A stretch of 64,000 nucleotides of DNA from an uncultured Collinsella sp. (GCA_958451615.1 CAUDQR010000012.1:1-64000), one strand, 5' to 3'; positions 16,440 through 25,721 are shown, counted from the first letter of the stretch. Numbers and translations are program-made. Notes: generated by a model not told the origin, from the letters alone.

Positions 16440-18215
16440 ATGGAGCAACTCATCGCCATCATCGAAAAGGGCCAGCCCTTTTTCAACGCGATCGCCCGCA
16501 ACAAGTACCTCAAGGCGATCCGCGACGGCTTTATCTCCGTCATCCCCATCATCATCTTCTCGTCCATCTTCTGTCTGGTAGCCTCGGTCCCCAACATCTG
16601 GGGTTTCTACTGGCCCGATGACATCAACAACGCCCTGTGGAAGTGCTACAACTACTCCATGGGCATCCTGGCCATCGCCTGTGCCGCCACCACGGCCAAG
16701 CACTTCGCCGACGCCCAGAACCGCGACCTGCCCAAGAACAACCAGATCAACTTTATCTCGTGCATGTGCGCGGCCATCATCGGCTTCCTGCTCCTTTCGA
16801 GCGACACGATCGCCACGGACGCCGCCAGCGGCTTCAACACCACCTACCTTGGTTCCAAGGGCCTGCTGACCGCCTTTATCGCTGCGTTTGTGACCGGCAT
16901 CATCTACAAGTTCTTCATCAAGCGCAACATCACCGTCAAGATGCCCGAGCAGGTTCCGCCCAACATCTCGCAGACCTTTAAGGACATCATCCCCTTCTCC
17001 GTCTGCATCACCGTCTTTTGGGTCTTTGATATCGTCTTCCGCGCTGCTTTTGGCTTCTGCTTTGCCCAGGGCGTCATCCAGGTGTTCCAGCCCCTGTTCA
17101 CCGCCGCCGACGGCTACATCGGCCTCGCTGTGATCTACGGCGCTATGAGCCTCTTCTGGTTCGTGGGCGTCCACGGCCCCTCGATCGTCGAGCCCGCCAT
17201 CGCCGCCGCCCTCGTTGCCAACATGACCGACAACCTGGCTGCGTTCCAGGCTGGTCAGCACGCTTCCGCTGTCCTGACCCAGGGTGCCCAGTACTTCGTC
17301 GTCTGCATGGGCGGCACCGGCGCCACGCTCGTCCTGGTCTTTATGTTCTGCTTCCTGGCCAAATCCCAGGAGATGCGTGCCGTCGGTAAGGCAGCCATCG
17401 TCCCCGTGTGCTTTGCCGTCAACGAGCCGCTGCTGTTCGCCGCACCCATCGTGCTCAACCCCGTCTTCTTTGTCCCGTTTGTCTTTGCTCCGATCGCCAA
17501 CATCTGGATCCTCAAGATCTTTATCGACTTCTTGGGCATGAACGGCTTTATGTACACCCTGCCTTGGACCGTTCCCGGCCCCATCGGCACCATCATGGGC
17601 TTGGGCTTCCAGCCGCTCGCCTTTGTGATGCTCGCCCTCATCCTGGTCGTCGACTTTGTCCTGTACTATCCGTTCTTCCGTGCCTATGACGCCCAGAAGT
17701 GCGCCGAGGAGGCCGAGATCTCCCAGGAGGAGCTCGCCGCCAAGAACGCCGAGAAGGCCGCCAAGCTCAACGATGCCTTCCAGGGCAAGGCCGATGCCAA
17801 GAGCGTTGCCGCCGGCGCTGCTGCCGAGGCCGTGAAGGCTGACGCCCCCGCCGCTTCCGCAGCACCCGCTGCCGAGGCTACGACCGCCAGCGACCTCAAC
17901 GGCAAGCGCGTGCTCGTGCTCTGCCAGGGCGGCGGCACCTCGGGCCTGCTCGCCAACGCGCTGGCCAAGGCTGCCAAGGAGCGCGGCATCAATCTGGAGA
18001 CCGCTGCCGAGGCCTATGGCAACCACGTCGACATGCTCCCCGACTTTGACCTGGTCGTCCTGGCCCCGCAGGCAGCCAGCTACCTGGCCGACCTGCAGAA
18101 GGACTGCGAGCGCGTGGGCAACAAGTGCGTCGCCTGCCGCGGTAAGCAATACATCGAGCTCTCCCAGAACGGCGACAAGTCTCTCGCCTTTGTGAGCGAG
18201 CAGCTGTCGAGGTAA
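16440..18215 (+). CDS. lacE: PTS lactose/cellobiose-family EIICB component
   Basis: A 591-residue membrane transporter fused to its phosphate-donor domain. The N-terminal EIIC domain (about 1-420) has many hydrophobic segments and the conserved substrate region FAVNEPLLFAAPIVLNP. An Ala/Lys-rich linker (about 425-485) leads to the EIIB domain, with the phosphocysteine Cys495 in VLVLCQGGGTSGLL. It imports lactose (or a related beta-galactoside) as the 6-phosphate together with LacF. Lactose is favoured over cellobiose because lacG, lacA and lacB surround it. First gene of lacE-lacG. Confidence 0.93.
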   Translation: MEQLIAIIEKGQPFFNAIARNKYLKAIRDGFISVIPIIIFSSIFCLVASVPNIWGFYWPDDINNALWKCYNYSMGILAIACAATTAKHFADAQNRDLPKNNQINFISCMCAAIIGFLLLSSDTIATDAASGFNTTYLGSKGLLTAFIAAFVTGIIYKFFIKRNITVKMPEQVPPNISQTFKDIIPFSVCITVFWVFDIVFRAAFGFCFAQGVIQVFQPLFTAADGYIGLAVIYGAMSLFWFVGVHGPSIVEPAIAAALVANMTDNLAAFQAGQHASAVLTQGAQYFVVCMGGTGATLVLVFMFCFLAKSQEMRAVGKAAIVPVCFAVNEPLLFAAPIVLNPVFFVPFVFAPIANIWILKIFIDFLGMNGFMYTLPWTVPGPIGTIMGLGFQPLAFVMLALILVVDFVLYYPFFRAYDAQKCAEEAEISQEELAAKNAEKAAKLNDAFQGKADAKSVAAGAAAEAVKADAPAASAAPAAEATTASDLNGKRVLVLCQGGGTSGLLANALAKAAKERGINLETAAEAYGNHVDMLPDFDLVVLAPQAASYLADLQKDCERVGNKCVACRGKQYIELSQNGDKSLAFVSEQLSR

Positions 18216-18224
18216 GTAACGCTT

Positions 18225-18259
18225 AGGGCCAGCCGACTATCCAAGACCGGCTGGCCCTT
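18225..18259 (+). terminator. Hairpin between lacE and lacG
   Basis: AGGGCCAGCCG / CGGCTGGCCCT stem with only a short T-poor tail. It may attenuate or stabilise the lacE-lacG transcript rather than end it. Confidence 0.5.
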
Positions 18260-18281
18260 CGATTTAAACGATTGGATCATC

Positions 18282-19721
18282 ATGTCCGTTAACCCTGCCA
18301 GCGTCACCAACCCGCCCGCGCAGTTTCCCGAGGACTTTGTCTTTGGCGGCGCCACCGCTGCCTACCAGGTAGAAGGCGAGACCCGCACCCACGGAAAGGG
18401 CAAGGTCGCCTGGGACGACTTCCTGGAGGCCCAGGGCCGTTTCTCCCCCGACCCCGCCTCCGACTTCTACAACCAGTACCCCGTCGATCTGGAGCTGTGC
18501 GAGGAGTTCGGCATCAACGGCATCCGCCTCTCCATCGCCTGGAGCCGTATCTTCCCCGAGGGTACTGGCAAGGTAAACCCCGAGGGCGTGCAGTTCTACC
18601 ACGATCTCTTTGCCGAGTGCCACAAGCACCACGTTGAGCCGTTTGTCACGCTGCATCACTTTGACACGCCGCTGCCCCTCTTTGAGAAGGGCGACTTCCT
18701 CAATCGCGAGACCATCGACGCCTTTGTGGACTTTGCCACCTTCTGCTTTAAGGAATACGCTGACCAGGTGACCTATTGGTTCACCTTTAACGAGATCTGG
18801 GCCGACGCCTCCAACACCTACATCGAGGGTACCTTCCCCGGCGGCGTCAAAGCTCATCTGGCCGAGGCCTTCCAGTGCGAGCACAACATGATGCTTGCCC
18901 ACGCCAAGGCTGTGCTGGCCTTCCACAACGGCGGCTTTAAGGGCAAGATCGGCGTCATTCAGTCGTTGGAGTTCAAGTACCCGCTCAACGAGAACGACCC
19001 CGCCGACATCAAGGCCGCCAACAACGAGCACGTGCTGCAAAACCAGTTCCTGCTCGACGCCACCTTCCGCGGCGACTATGCCCCCGACACCCTCGAGTGC
19101 GCCAACCGCCTGGCTGCCGTCTCCGGAGGCACGATCGAGATCCGCGAGGAGGATCTCGAGATCATGCGCGAGGCCGCGCTCTACAACGACTACCTGGGTG
19201 TCAACAACTACCAGTGCCGTTTCCTCAAGGCTTACGACGGCGAGAACGACCTGCACCACAACGGTACGGGCGAGAAGGGCACCGGCCGCTGGCGCGTCAA
19301 GGGCATTGGCGAGCATGTGAACAAGCCCGGCATCCCCACCACCGACTGGGACTGGATTATCTATCCCGAGGGCCTGTTCGACCTGCTCGTCTACATTAAG
19401 CAGCGCTACCCCAACTACAAGCAGATCTTCATCACCGAGAACGGCATGGGCTACAAGGACCCCTACAAGGACGGTTTTGTGGACGACCAGCCGCGCATCG
19501 ACTACATCGAGCAGCACCTGCGCTGGCTGCTCAAGGCCATGGAAGTGGGCGTCAACGTGGGCGGCTACTTCCTGTGGAGCCTGCAGGACCAGTTCTCCTG
19601 GACCAACGGCTACAACAAGCGCTACGGCTTCTTCTACGTTGACTTTGAAACCCAGAAGCGCACGCCCAAGGCAAGCGCCTACTGGTACAAGCACGTGGCG
19701 CAGACCCGTCGTCTGGACTAG
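18282..19721 (+). CDS. lacG: 6-phospho-beta-galactosidase (GH1)
   Basis: A 479-residue cytoplasmic glycoside hydrolase of family 1 that cleaves lactose-6-phosphate to glucose and galactose-6-phosphate. The acid/base is Glu171 in WFTFNEIW and the nucleophile Glu386 in IFITENGMGY. LHHFDTPLPL and the C-terminal FSWTNGYNKRYGFFYVDF match the LacG branch. A 6-phospho-beta-glucosidase role is possible, but the neighbouring LacAB genes favour galactosidase. It follows lacE by 66 bp and ends at a strong terminator. Confidence 0.92.
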   Translation: MSVNPASVTNPPAQFPEDFVFGGATAAYQVEGETRTHGKGKVAWDDFLEAQGRFSPDPASDFYNQYPVDLELCEEFGINGIRLSIAWSRIFPEGTGKVNPEGVQFYHDLFAECHKHHVEPFVTLHHFDTPLPLFEKGDFLNRETIDAFVDFATFCFKEYADQVTYWFTFNEIWADASNTYIEGTFPGGVKAHLAEAFQCEHNMMLAHAKAVLAFHNGGFKGKIGVIQSLEFKYPLNENDPADIKAANNEHVLQNQFLLDATFRGDYAPDTLECANRLAAVSGGTIEIREEDLEIMREAALYNDYLGVNNYQCRFLKAYDGENDLHHNGTGEKGTGRWRVKGIGEHVNKPGIPTTDWDWIIYPEGLFDLLVYIKQRYPNYKQIFITENGMGYKDPYKDGFVDDQPRIDYIEQHLRWLLKAMEVGVNVGGYFLWSLQDQFSWTNGYNKRYGFFYVDFETQKRTPKASAYWYKHVAQTRRLD

Positions 19722-19773
19722 CGACTTGCGACTAGCGAGATGCCCCGCTCACACAACCTGCCCCCATTTCTCA

Positions 19774-19821
19774 GCCGGGGGCGGCACGTCACACGGCGCG
19801 CCGCCCCCGGCCTTTGTGTTT
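19774..19821 (+). terminator. lacG terminator
   Basis: Perfect 12-bp stem GCCGGGGGCGGC / GCCGCCCCCGGC followed by CTTTGTGTTT. Confidence 0.85.
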
Positions 19822-19840
19822 GGGCGGACCGGGAGCCGTT

Positions 19841-20061
19841 TGTCTCGATCTGTAACATCTAGCCGAGTTTTTGGGTCCTGGCTGTTACAGATTGAGATGA
19901 ACGTACCGGCCAATCCCCTCAATCTCAATCTATAACAGTTAGCCGGTTATTTCGCCCCCACCTGTTACAGATCGAGATGAATAGATTAGACCTAGCCGAA
20001 AAATCTCAACCTGTAACACGTAGCCGAGTTTTTCAGTCCTAGCTGTTACAGATCGAGACAA
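19841..20061. repeat. Three tandem 60-bp imperfect palindromes at an 80-bp period
   Basis: Units begin at 19841, 19921 and 20002. Each has left arm TCTCRATCTGTAACA, a middle with TAGCCGAGTTTTT and right arm TGTTACAGATYGAGA. The arms pair within each unit. Spacers between units are about 20 bp and do not match each other. Confidence 0.8.
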
Positions 20062-20328
20062 ACAGGCCGAACAAGCTACACCCGTAGGACTTTCACGCTG
20101 GAGCATTCGACCAGCACGCCCGAAACAAGCGTACGGCTTCTGGAGCTCGGGGCTTCTAGGCACGCAACGACCTCGTCGGGCGCACGGACACCCAGTCCGC
20201 GGTGACGGAACTTCACCGACATATCCCGAAAACTCGACCCCCGGCTTAGCTTGCGCGCATTATCACAATAAACCCCCAACGATACACGGTCCTGCGGTTC
20301 AATGAGCCACAGGACCGCATGCCGTCGG

Positions 20329-21699
20329 TCAGATAAAGATCGTCATATACAGAGGTAGATATATCCTATGCCCTTCAGCCCTGAGCTGTTTTGGATGAAG
20401 AACTATCTCTTCTCCGACTCGTCGTTCGAATCGTCTGCCAAAATCGTCAAGCGAGATTGTTGAATACGATTTGGAGGATTTAACTTCAACAGGAGTGACC
20501 CGCGGTTTTCCAGCCGCGTCTTCAAAGCCGCGCGAAACAAGAAAATCAATTTCACGCGTTCTGGGCCGACTCCCCTCCGTTTTGGAAGGCTCCTGCCAGC
20601 TGTAATAAAAAAGCGAATGCCCCAAACTCTTAAGCTGCTGCGCCACGATGTTCTCGATTAGCATTCCTTTATTAATTGAAATTCTTCCAAATTGAATGTC
20701 TCTATGGACGTCCATAAGGTCCGGACCATCATCAAACGCCAAGCTCACGAGCAATCCCGTGTCCGCCATATAGCATTTAAGCGAAGACGCGTCTTCGTGC
20801 AAGCGGTAACCCACGCTCGGATCACTGCACAAAAAGCAACGGTTAATTAGTCGCGCATCCTCAAGCCAAATTAACGCCGACTCATATGTCTCAAAACGGG
20901 ACCCCTTCTCCAGGCTGTCAAATTTAAACCGTTTGTTTGCCGCAGATAATTGACCCGGAATGTCATCATAAACCGCCCGCGCACGCCTAGCGTCCGAACC
21001 TCCAAACTTGGCAATGTCCTCCCTGTACAGTGCGATAATCTGCCGTTTAACCCTGTCGCATCCTCTAAAATCATTCTCTGCCACAAAGGAGTCGACCGAC
21101 TGAGGCATGCCGCCGACAAGCATATACTCATCAAACAATCTCATACACGTTGCATGAACACTGTCCGGAAGCGCGGTCCGAGATTCGCGCGCTTTACGGA
21201 TCTCTTCTGCATAAAGATCTTTTCCGGTCGCCCAAAGATATTCCTCAAAATCGAGGGGCTCGAGAGGGATTCTTTCTTCCTCTGAAGGTATGACAATGCT
21301 ATCGACATTCTTTTTGATAGAGACAAGCGAGCCTGTCTCGATGTAATCAAATCTGCCGTCTTCTACAAGATGCTTTATGTATTCGCGCGCGATGGGAAAC
21401 CGCTGCACTTCATCAAAAATGACCAGTGACTCTCTCGGCACGAGGGCCTTGCCATACTGCAGCTGGAGCATGCGTAAAAAAAGATCGACATCTTCTCGAT
21501 GGTTCAGGAATATATCGAGCGTGGCTTTGCTAGCAGCCGAAAAGTCAATGTAAAGGTAGTCCTTGTATTCATTTTGCGCGAAGCACTTGACGAGCGTCGT
21601 TTTGCCAACGCGTCTTGCACCCTCAATAAGCACCGCAGTGCGCCCTTGCGAGCGTTCTTTCCACTCCTGCAGACGATCATATGCCTTCCGTTTAAACAT
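20329..21699 (-). CDS. DUF4143-type AAA ATPase, first copy
   Basis: 456 residues. Walker A GARRVGKTT (27-35), Walker B SLVIFDEVQ (91-99), a DUF4143-like middle, and a C-terminal PD-(D/E)XK-like end (REIDFLVSRG, then VTPVEVKSSK). Such proteins are widespread in gut bacteria and often horizontally acquired; their role is not established. The region is less G+C-rich than its surroundings, which suggests transfer. The start has GAGGTGAG upstream and is preceded by three 34-bp-spaced repeats (21733-21816). A second, distant relative is at 24075-25352. Confidence 0.85.
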   Translation of the reverse strand: MFKRKAYDRLQEWKERSQGRTAVLIEGARRVGKTTLVKCFAQNEYKDYLYIDFSAASKATLDIFLNHREDVDLFLRMLQLQYGKALVPRESLVIFDEVQRFPIAREYIKHLVEDGRFDYIETGSLVSIKKNVDSIVIPSEEERIPLEPLDFEEYLWATGKDLYAEEIRKARESRTALPDSVHATCMRLFDEYMLVGGMPQSVDSFVAENDFRGCDRVKRQIIALYREDIAKFGGSDARRARAVYDDIPGQLSAANKRFKFDSLEKGSRFETYESALIWLEDARLINRCFLCSDPSVGYRLHEDASSLKCYMADTGLLVSLAFDDGPDLMDVHRDIQFGRISINKGMLIENIVAQQLKSLGHSLFYYSWQEPSKTEGSRPRTREIDFLVSRGFEDAAGKPRVTPVEVKSSKSYSTISLDDFGRRFERRVGEEIVLHPKQLRAEGHRIYLPLYMTIFI

Positions 21700-21732
21700 A
21701 ATCTCACCTCAGCTTAATTTACGTGCTAGTTT

Positions 21733-21816
21733 ACAAAAATACCGACCTTCAGATATATCTAATAATACAGAAATACCGACCTTTAAATGAGCTTATAGCT
21801 ACAAAAATACCGACCA
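21733..21816 (+). repeat. Three iterons ACARAAATACCGACC at exact 34-bp spacing
   Basis: Copies begin at 21733, 21767 and 21801 and read ACAAAAATACCGACC, ACAGAAATACCGACC and ACAAAAATACCGACC. They lie 34-117 bp upstream of the ATPase start and are probably its operator. Confidence 0.75.
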
Positions 21817-21856
21817 TTGCAATGGCCGAAACACACAATATCTCCCGCGGCATCAG

Positions 21857-22621
21857 CTAGCAGATGACCCGCGTGTGCTCCTCGATGGCGGCGCGATCCG
21901 CATCGGTAATACCTGGCTCGCACACCACGGCATCCAGGCTGTCCAGACGGCAGAAGGTGTAGAAGTCGCGCTTGCCGATCTTGCTGGAGTCGGCGATCAG
22001 ATAGCGCGAGTCCGCCTTGCTAAAGGCAAGCTGCTGGATACGGCCCTCGTCCATGTTGGATGTGGATACGTCACCGTCCAAGATACCGTTGGCGCCGATA
22101 AACGCCGCATCGATGCCCAGCGCGCGCAGGGTATCCTCGGCCGTTGGTCCCACAAAAGCGGCGGTGCGGCGACGGTACATACCGCCCACGAGGCACAGGT
22201 CGCAGTCCTCGCGCGCCTCGAGCAGGTTAAACACCGAAAGCGAATTGGTCACAATGCGCAGGCGAAACGTCGGCAGCATCGAGGCCATCTGCTCAACCGT
22301 GGTGCCCGTACCCAAAAAGATGGTCGAGCCTTCCTCGATAAGCTCCACAGCACGGCGTGCGATCTGCAGTTTTTCCTCGGCATGCTTGGTGCGCTTTTCG
22401 CTGTGCGAATACTCATGGCGCAACATAGCGTGGGGACGACCCTGCGCACTGCGGGCGCCGCCGTGCACGCGCTCGATCTCACCCAGACTCGCAAGTTCTT
22501 CGAGGTCGCGGCGAATCGTCATGTCCGAAACGCCCAGCGCATCCGAAATCTCCTTAACCGAGACCGTGCCCTGCTCTTCGAGCAGCTGACGAACCTTATC
22601 CTGTCGCTCTGCCTTAATCAC
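21857..22621 (-). CDS. DeoR-family repressor, LacR-like
   Basis: 254 residues from a GTG start (22621), chosen because GAGG lies upstream and the protein then begins VIKAERQDKVRQLL, as usual for the family; the open frame continues further upstream without a ribosome site. The winged helix is VSVKEISDALGVSDMTIRRDLEEL and the effector domain has FLGTGTTVEQMA, CLVGGMYRRRTAAFVGP and IADSSKIGKRDFYTF. It resembles LacR of lactose operons, whose inducer is tagatose-6-phosphate. It is divergent from galM and is a candidate for binding the GAACA boxes near lacA and lacF (inference). Confidence 0.82.
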   Translation of the reverse strand: MIKAERQDKVRQLLEEQGTVSVKEISDALGVSDMTIRRDLEELASLGEIERVHGGARSAQGRPHAMLRHEYSHSEKRTKHAEEKLQIARRAVELIEEGSTIFLGTGTTVEQMASMLPTFRLRIVTNSLSVFNLLEAREDCDLCLVGGMYRRRTAAFVGPTAEDTLRALGIDAAFIGANGILDGDVSTSNMDEGRIQQLAFSKADSRYLIADSSKIGKRDFYTFCRLDSLDAVVCEPGITDADRAAIEEHTRVIC

Positions 22622-22827
22622 GATGAATCCTCGCTGTTCTATGCGCGCATACCGTTCAAACAGTAACGAACAAATTGTATCAGAATCGCGCGCGCCAAAA
22701 ATGAGCGCCCACACAGCCCCAATCATCACTTTTTTGAGAAAAATACCCCCTGCTTTAGTGGGGTGTAGTGATAATCTCGCCTGTTCGCGCTACAGTTTGT
22801 CCGAAATACCTCGATGTTAGGAACCAA

Positions 22828-23880
22828 ATGATCACTTCCGAGCTTTTCGGCACCGCGCCGTGCGGTACCCCCGTTCATCGCTACACCCTCAACGGGCCCG
22901 AGATCTGCGTTCGCATTATGGACTTTGGCGCCACCGTGTTGGGCATCGATGTGCCCGACATTCCCGGCAACGTGCGCGATGTGGTGCTGGGCTTCGATAA
23001 GCTCGAGGATTACTTTGACAACCCCGCCTGCTTTGGCGCGACCATCGGCCCCGTGGCCAACCGCACTGCGAGTGCCACGATCACCATCGACGGCACGGAC
23101 TGGCATATGCCGGCCAACGAAGGCGTCAACAACCTGCACAGCGATCTTGAGCGCGGCCTGCACAAGCGCGTGTGGGATGCTGAGCTCGACGAGGTCCACA
23201 ACGCCGTGCGCATGACCACCGCGCTTGAGGATGGCGAGCTGGGTCTTCCCGGCAACCGCACCTTTACGGCCGTGTTTACCGTTACACGCACCGGACGCTT
23301 CCGTATCGAGTATGGCTGCGAGAGCGACCGCGCCACCTATGTGTCCATGACTAACCACACCTACTTTAACCTTGCCGGTCATAACGCCGGCATGGACTGT
23401 GAGCACTTCTTTGTTGCTAACGCCACTCACTACCTGCCCATTAACGAGCAGAACATCCCCACCGGTGAGATTGCTCCGGTCGAGGGAACACCGTTTGACT
23501 TCCGCGAGCTGCGCCCCGTCGCCCCCGGCATGGAAGCCGACGACCCGCAGATTAAGCAGGCCCGTGGCTACGATCACTGTCTGTGCATCGATGGCTATCA
23601 GTACGGCCGTAATCTGCGCCGCGCCATGCACGTCGAGGAGATGTGGACCGGTCGCGAGCTGGACTACTACACCACCGCTCCGGGCGTACAGCTCTACACC
23701 GGTAACTGGCTGGGCGACGAGCATGCCAAGGACGACGCCAACTATGGCTGGGGCGCCGGCTTTGCCCTCGAGGCCGAGATGTACCCCGACACGCCGCACC
23801 AGCCGCTGTTCCCGCAGGGCATTGTGGGCCCGGGTCACCCCTACAGCAATGTGATCGAATATCACTTTATGAGGCACTAA
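22828..23880 (+). CDS. galM: Aldose 1-epimerase (galactose mutarotase)
   Basis: A 350-residue enzyme interconverting alpha and beta anomers of galactose or glucose. Family features are FGATVLGIDVPD, GPVANR, the catalytic histidine in MTNHTYFNLAG (about 175) and the base glutamate near FALEAEMYPD. ATG 22828 is chosen, with TTAGGAA upstream, over an in-frame ATG at 22768. It is divergent from the LacR-like gene. It supplies alpha-galactose for GalK. Confidence 0.9.
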   Translation: MITSELFGTAPCGTPVHRYTLNGPEICVRIMDFGATVLGIDVPDIPGNVRDVVLGFDKLEDYFDNPACFGATIGPVANRTASATITIDGTDWHMPANEGVNNLHSDLERGLHKRVWDAELDEVHNAVRMTTALEDGELGLPGNRTFTAVFTVTRTGRFRIEYGCESDRATYVSMTNHTYFNLAGHNAGMDCEHFFVANATHYLPINEQNIPTGEIAPVEGTPFDFRELRPVAPGMEADDPQIKQARGYDHCLCIDGYQYGRNLRRAMHVEEMWTGRELDYYTTAPGVQLYTGNWLGDEHAKDDANYGWGAGFALEAEMYPDTPHQPLFPQGIVGPGHPYSNVIEYHFMRH

Positions 23881-23908
23881 GCCCATAACACAACATATCG
23901 CACAGCAG

Positions 23909-23941
23909 CGCCCGCCGGCACCACCGCCGACGGGCGTTTTT
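23909..23941 (+). terminator. galM terminator
   Basis: CGCCCGCCGGC / GCCGACGGGCG stem followed by TTTTTT; nearly the same hairpin as that after galT. Confidence 0.9.
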
Positions 23942-24074
23942 CTACCTAGTCGCCTGCGACGTTCTTAAACGACTAATCGTTGTGGGCACTCTTTGTCGAA
24001 TGTGGCCGCCGCATCATCGATGATGCCGTGTCCTCGCGCGCAATGGTGGCGTCCGTCCCGCTTCGACCGTCGCG

Positions 24075-25352
24075 TTACGGCGCGAGAACATCCAGCGGAA
24101 CAACTTGGACGCCACGCTCGGTAACATAGGCTTGCGAACCAAACCCGATGATCACGACTTTCGAAACCGGCGGGTTGTTTCCGGCGGCAACCATGCGTTT
24201 CTCGACAGCAACAAGGCTGTCAGACGCCTCTTCGATTTGAGCAGAGCTGAGTTTAACTTCGACCGGAATCCACGTTCCGCCGGGAGCCGCAATGACCGCA
24301 TCGACTTCTAGATCGCGAGAATCATGATAGTGATAGAGGCCCATTCCGTTTGCTCGCGCATAAACCCACAAATCATGAAGCACCAGCGATTCAAAAAGCA
24401 GTCCGAGCGTCTTGAAATCTAGCAGTAGTGTCTCCGGGGTCGCCCCGAGTGCGGCGGCCGCCAGCGACGGGTCGGCGAGGTGATGCTTCTTCGATTCTCT
24501 TAAGTGCACGGGGGATCTCATTGCGGGGTTCCACGCGGGAATATCGCGAACGAAACTAACCCGAGCAAGAAGAGATATATATGATGCCGCCGTCTGTCTC
24601 GACACCTCTCCGCCAAGATCGGCCACGAGCGTCTTGAGTGTCGCCAAAGTGGATTCATTGCGCGCAAGCGACTCGATGACAGCTTTGACCTTTTCGGGAT
24701 CGCGGCGAGAGCCATCAACACGAGATAAATCTTCTTCGGCGACTATGCCGATGTAGCGTTTGGCCATCGCGGACGCAGCCTGTGCATCGTGTCCGACCGC
24801 CGCGGGCCATCCGCCACGAACAACGCACTCGGCAATCGAGGCAGAATCCAGCGACCCGAAAGCTCCATTGAACTTTTCGCCAGAAATAATGCCCGATAGC
24901 TTAACCGCACCGCTGGATTTCCCGAGTTCGAAAAGCGTCATGGTGTCCATGCGCAGTTTGGCGAACCTTCCAGCACCGCTGTGCATCGGTCGCTCATTGT
25001 CTCGCGGTGTCGCCGACCCCGTAAATATGAACTGGCCAGGCTCGCCGCCGCGGTTGTCGCACTCAAACCGTGCCGCGTCCCAGAGTTTCGGAACCTCCTG
25101 CCATTCGTCGATTAGCCGCGGCACCTCGCCGGAAACGGCAAGAGCCGGATCCGTCTCGGCGCGTAAGCGATTCTCGAAGTTGCGCGACGGGTCCATGAGA
25201 AGGAGCCTGGACGCCGCACGGGTCCCGGCTGTGGTTGTCTTTCCACACCATTTCGGTCCTTCGATGAGAACGGCACCGAATATCCCTAGCATCTGGTCGA
25301 GCTCATTTTCGATAATTCGAGTGTAGTACTTTTTTGGCATGTTTTTCACCAT
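24075..25352 (-). CDS. DUF4143-type AAA ATPase, second copy
   Basis: 425 residues with Walker A GPKWCGKTT (about 32-40), a Walker B region (VPRLIDEWQEVP, with sensor GQFIFTGSATP) and the C-terminal DUF4143/PD-(D/E)XK-like part (LEVDAVIAAPGG, then PVEVKLSS). It starts at 25352 or at the in-frame ATG at 25340, which has GGTG upstream. It is only distantly similar to the ATPase at 20329-21699. Four 23-bp-spaced repeats begin 14 bp upstream. Confidence 0.85.
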   Translation of the reverse strand: MVKNMPKKYYTRIIENELDQMLGIFGAVLIEGPKWCGKTTTAGTRAASRLLLMDPSRNFENRLRAETDPALAVSGEVPRLIDEWQEVPKLWDAARFECDNRGGEPGQFIFTGSATPRDNERPMHSGAGRFAKLRMDTMTLFELGKSSGAVKLSGIISGEKFNGAFGSLDSASIAECVVRGGWPAAVGHDAQAASAMAKRYIGIVAEEDLSRVDGSRRDPEKVKAVIESLARNESTLATLKTLVADLGGEVSRQTAASYISLLARVSFVRDIPAWNPAMRSPVHLRESKKHHLADPSLAAAALGATPETLLLDFKTLGLLFESLVLHDLWVYARANGMGLYHYHDSRDLEVDAVIAAPGGTWIPVEVKLSSAQIEEASDSLVAVEKRMVAAGNNPPVSKVVIIGFGSQAYVTERGVQVVPLDVLAP

Positions 25353-25366
25353 TGATTACCAGCGCG

Positions 25367-25447
25367 TTTAACTAAATTTACCGTTTTCATTTAACCAGAT
25401 TTTGCTTTTTTGATTAACCATATTTACGCAATTCAATTAACGAAACA
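25367..25447 (+). repeat. Four iterons WTTAACYA at exact 23-bp spacing
   Basis: TTTAACTAAATTTA, TTTAACCAGATTTT, ATTAACCATATTTA and ATTAACGAAACAGA begin at 25367, 25390, 25413 and 25436, directly upstream of the ATPase start. Confidence 0.75.
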
Positions 25448-25586
25448 GATTTAGGAGCCATTTTTGCGAACGGCTTAAGCTGTGGTGCAGTCATTGACGT
25501 TCTAAAAGACTAGTCGAAAGGGACACTCTTTTCATAGCTCCGACACATGTGCCAACATGTCTGAAATCGGCGCGCTACAGATTGCG

Positions 25587-25721
25587 CCCATCTACTACTT
25601 TTACTCCCGCACCCCTGACCATACGCCCCTATTTTCAAAAATCGCACGTTCGCTACCTGCAGTTTTAATATTGCGATTTTCATCGTGCTTCGAGGTAAGC
25701 GACCAAAAGTAGTAGATGGCC
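25587..25721. repeat. Palindrome-ended repeat element, family A copy 2
   Basis: Ends CCCATCTACTACTTTTACTC and, inverted, AAAAGTAGTAGATGG. The core shares GACCAT and GCGATTTTTCAT with copy 1 at 14224-14361, but the CTACCTGCAG stretch is inverted. Confidence 0.65.

Larger units (their letters stand above)
19722..20328. other. Gene-free region with three tandem palindromic repeats
   Basis: Apart from the lacG terminator and three 60-bp palindromic units (19841-20061), nothing is recognised between 20062 and 20328. No plausible gene was seen on either strand. Confidence 0.7.

Noticed and set aside
19841..20061. Possible CRISPR array
   Set aside because: Units are 60-bp palindromes with only three copies and 20-bp spacers, and no cas genes are near.
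22622..22729. Longer N-terminus of the LacR-like regulator
   Set aside because: The extra 36 residues run through the divergent promoter region; the GTG at 22621 has a proper ribosome site.
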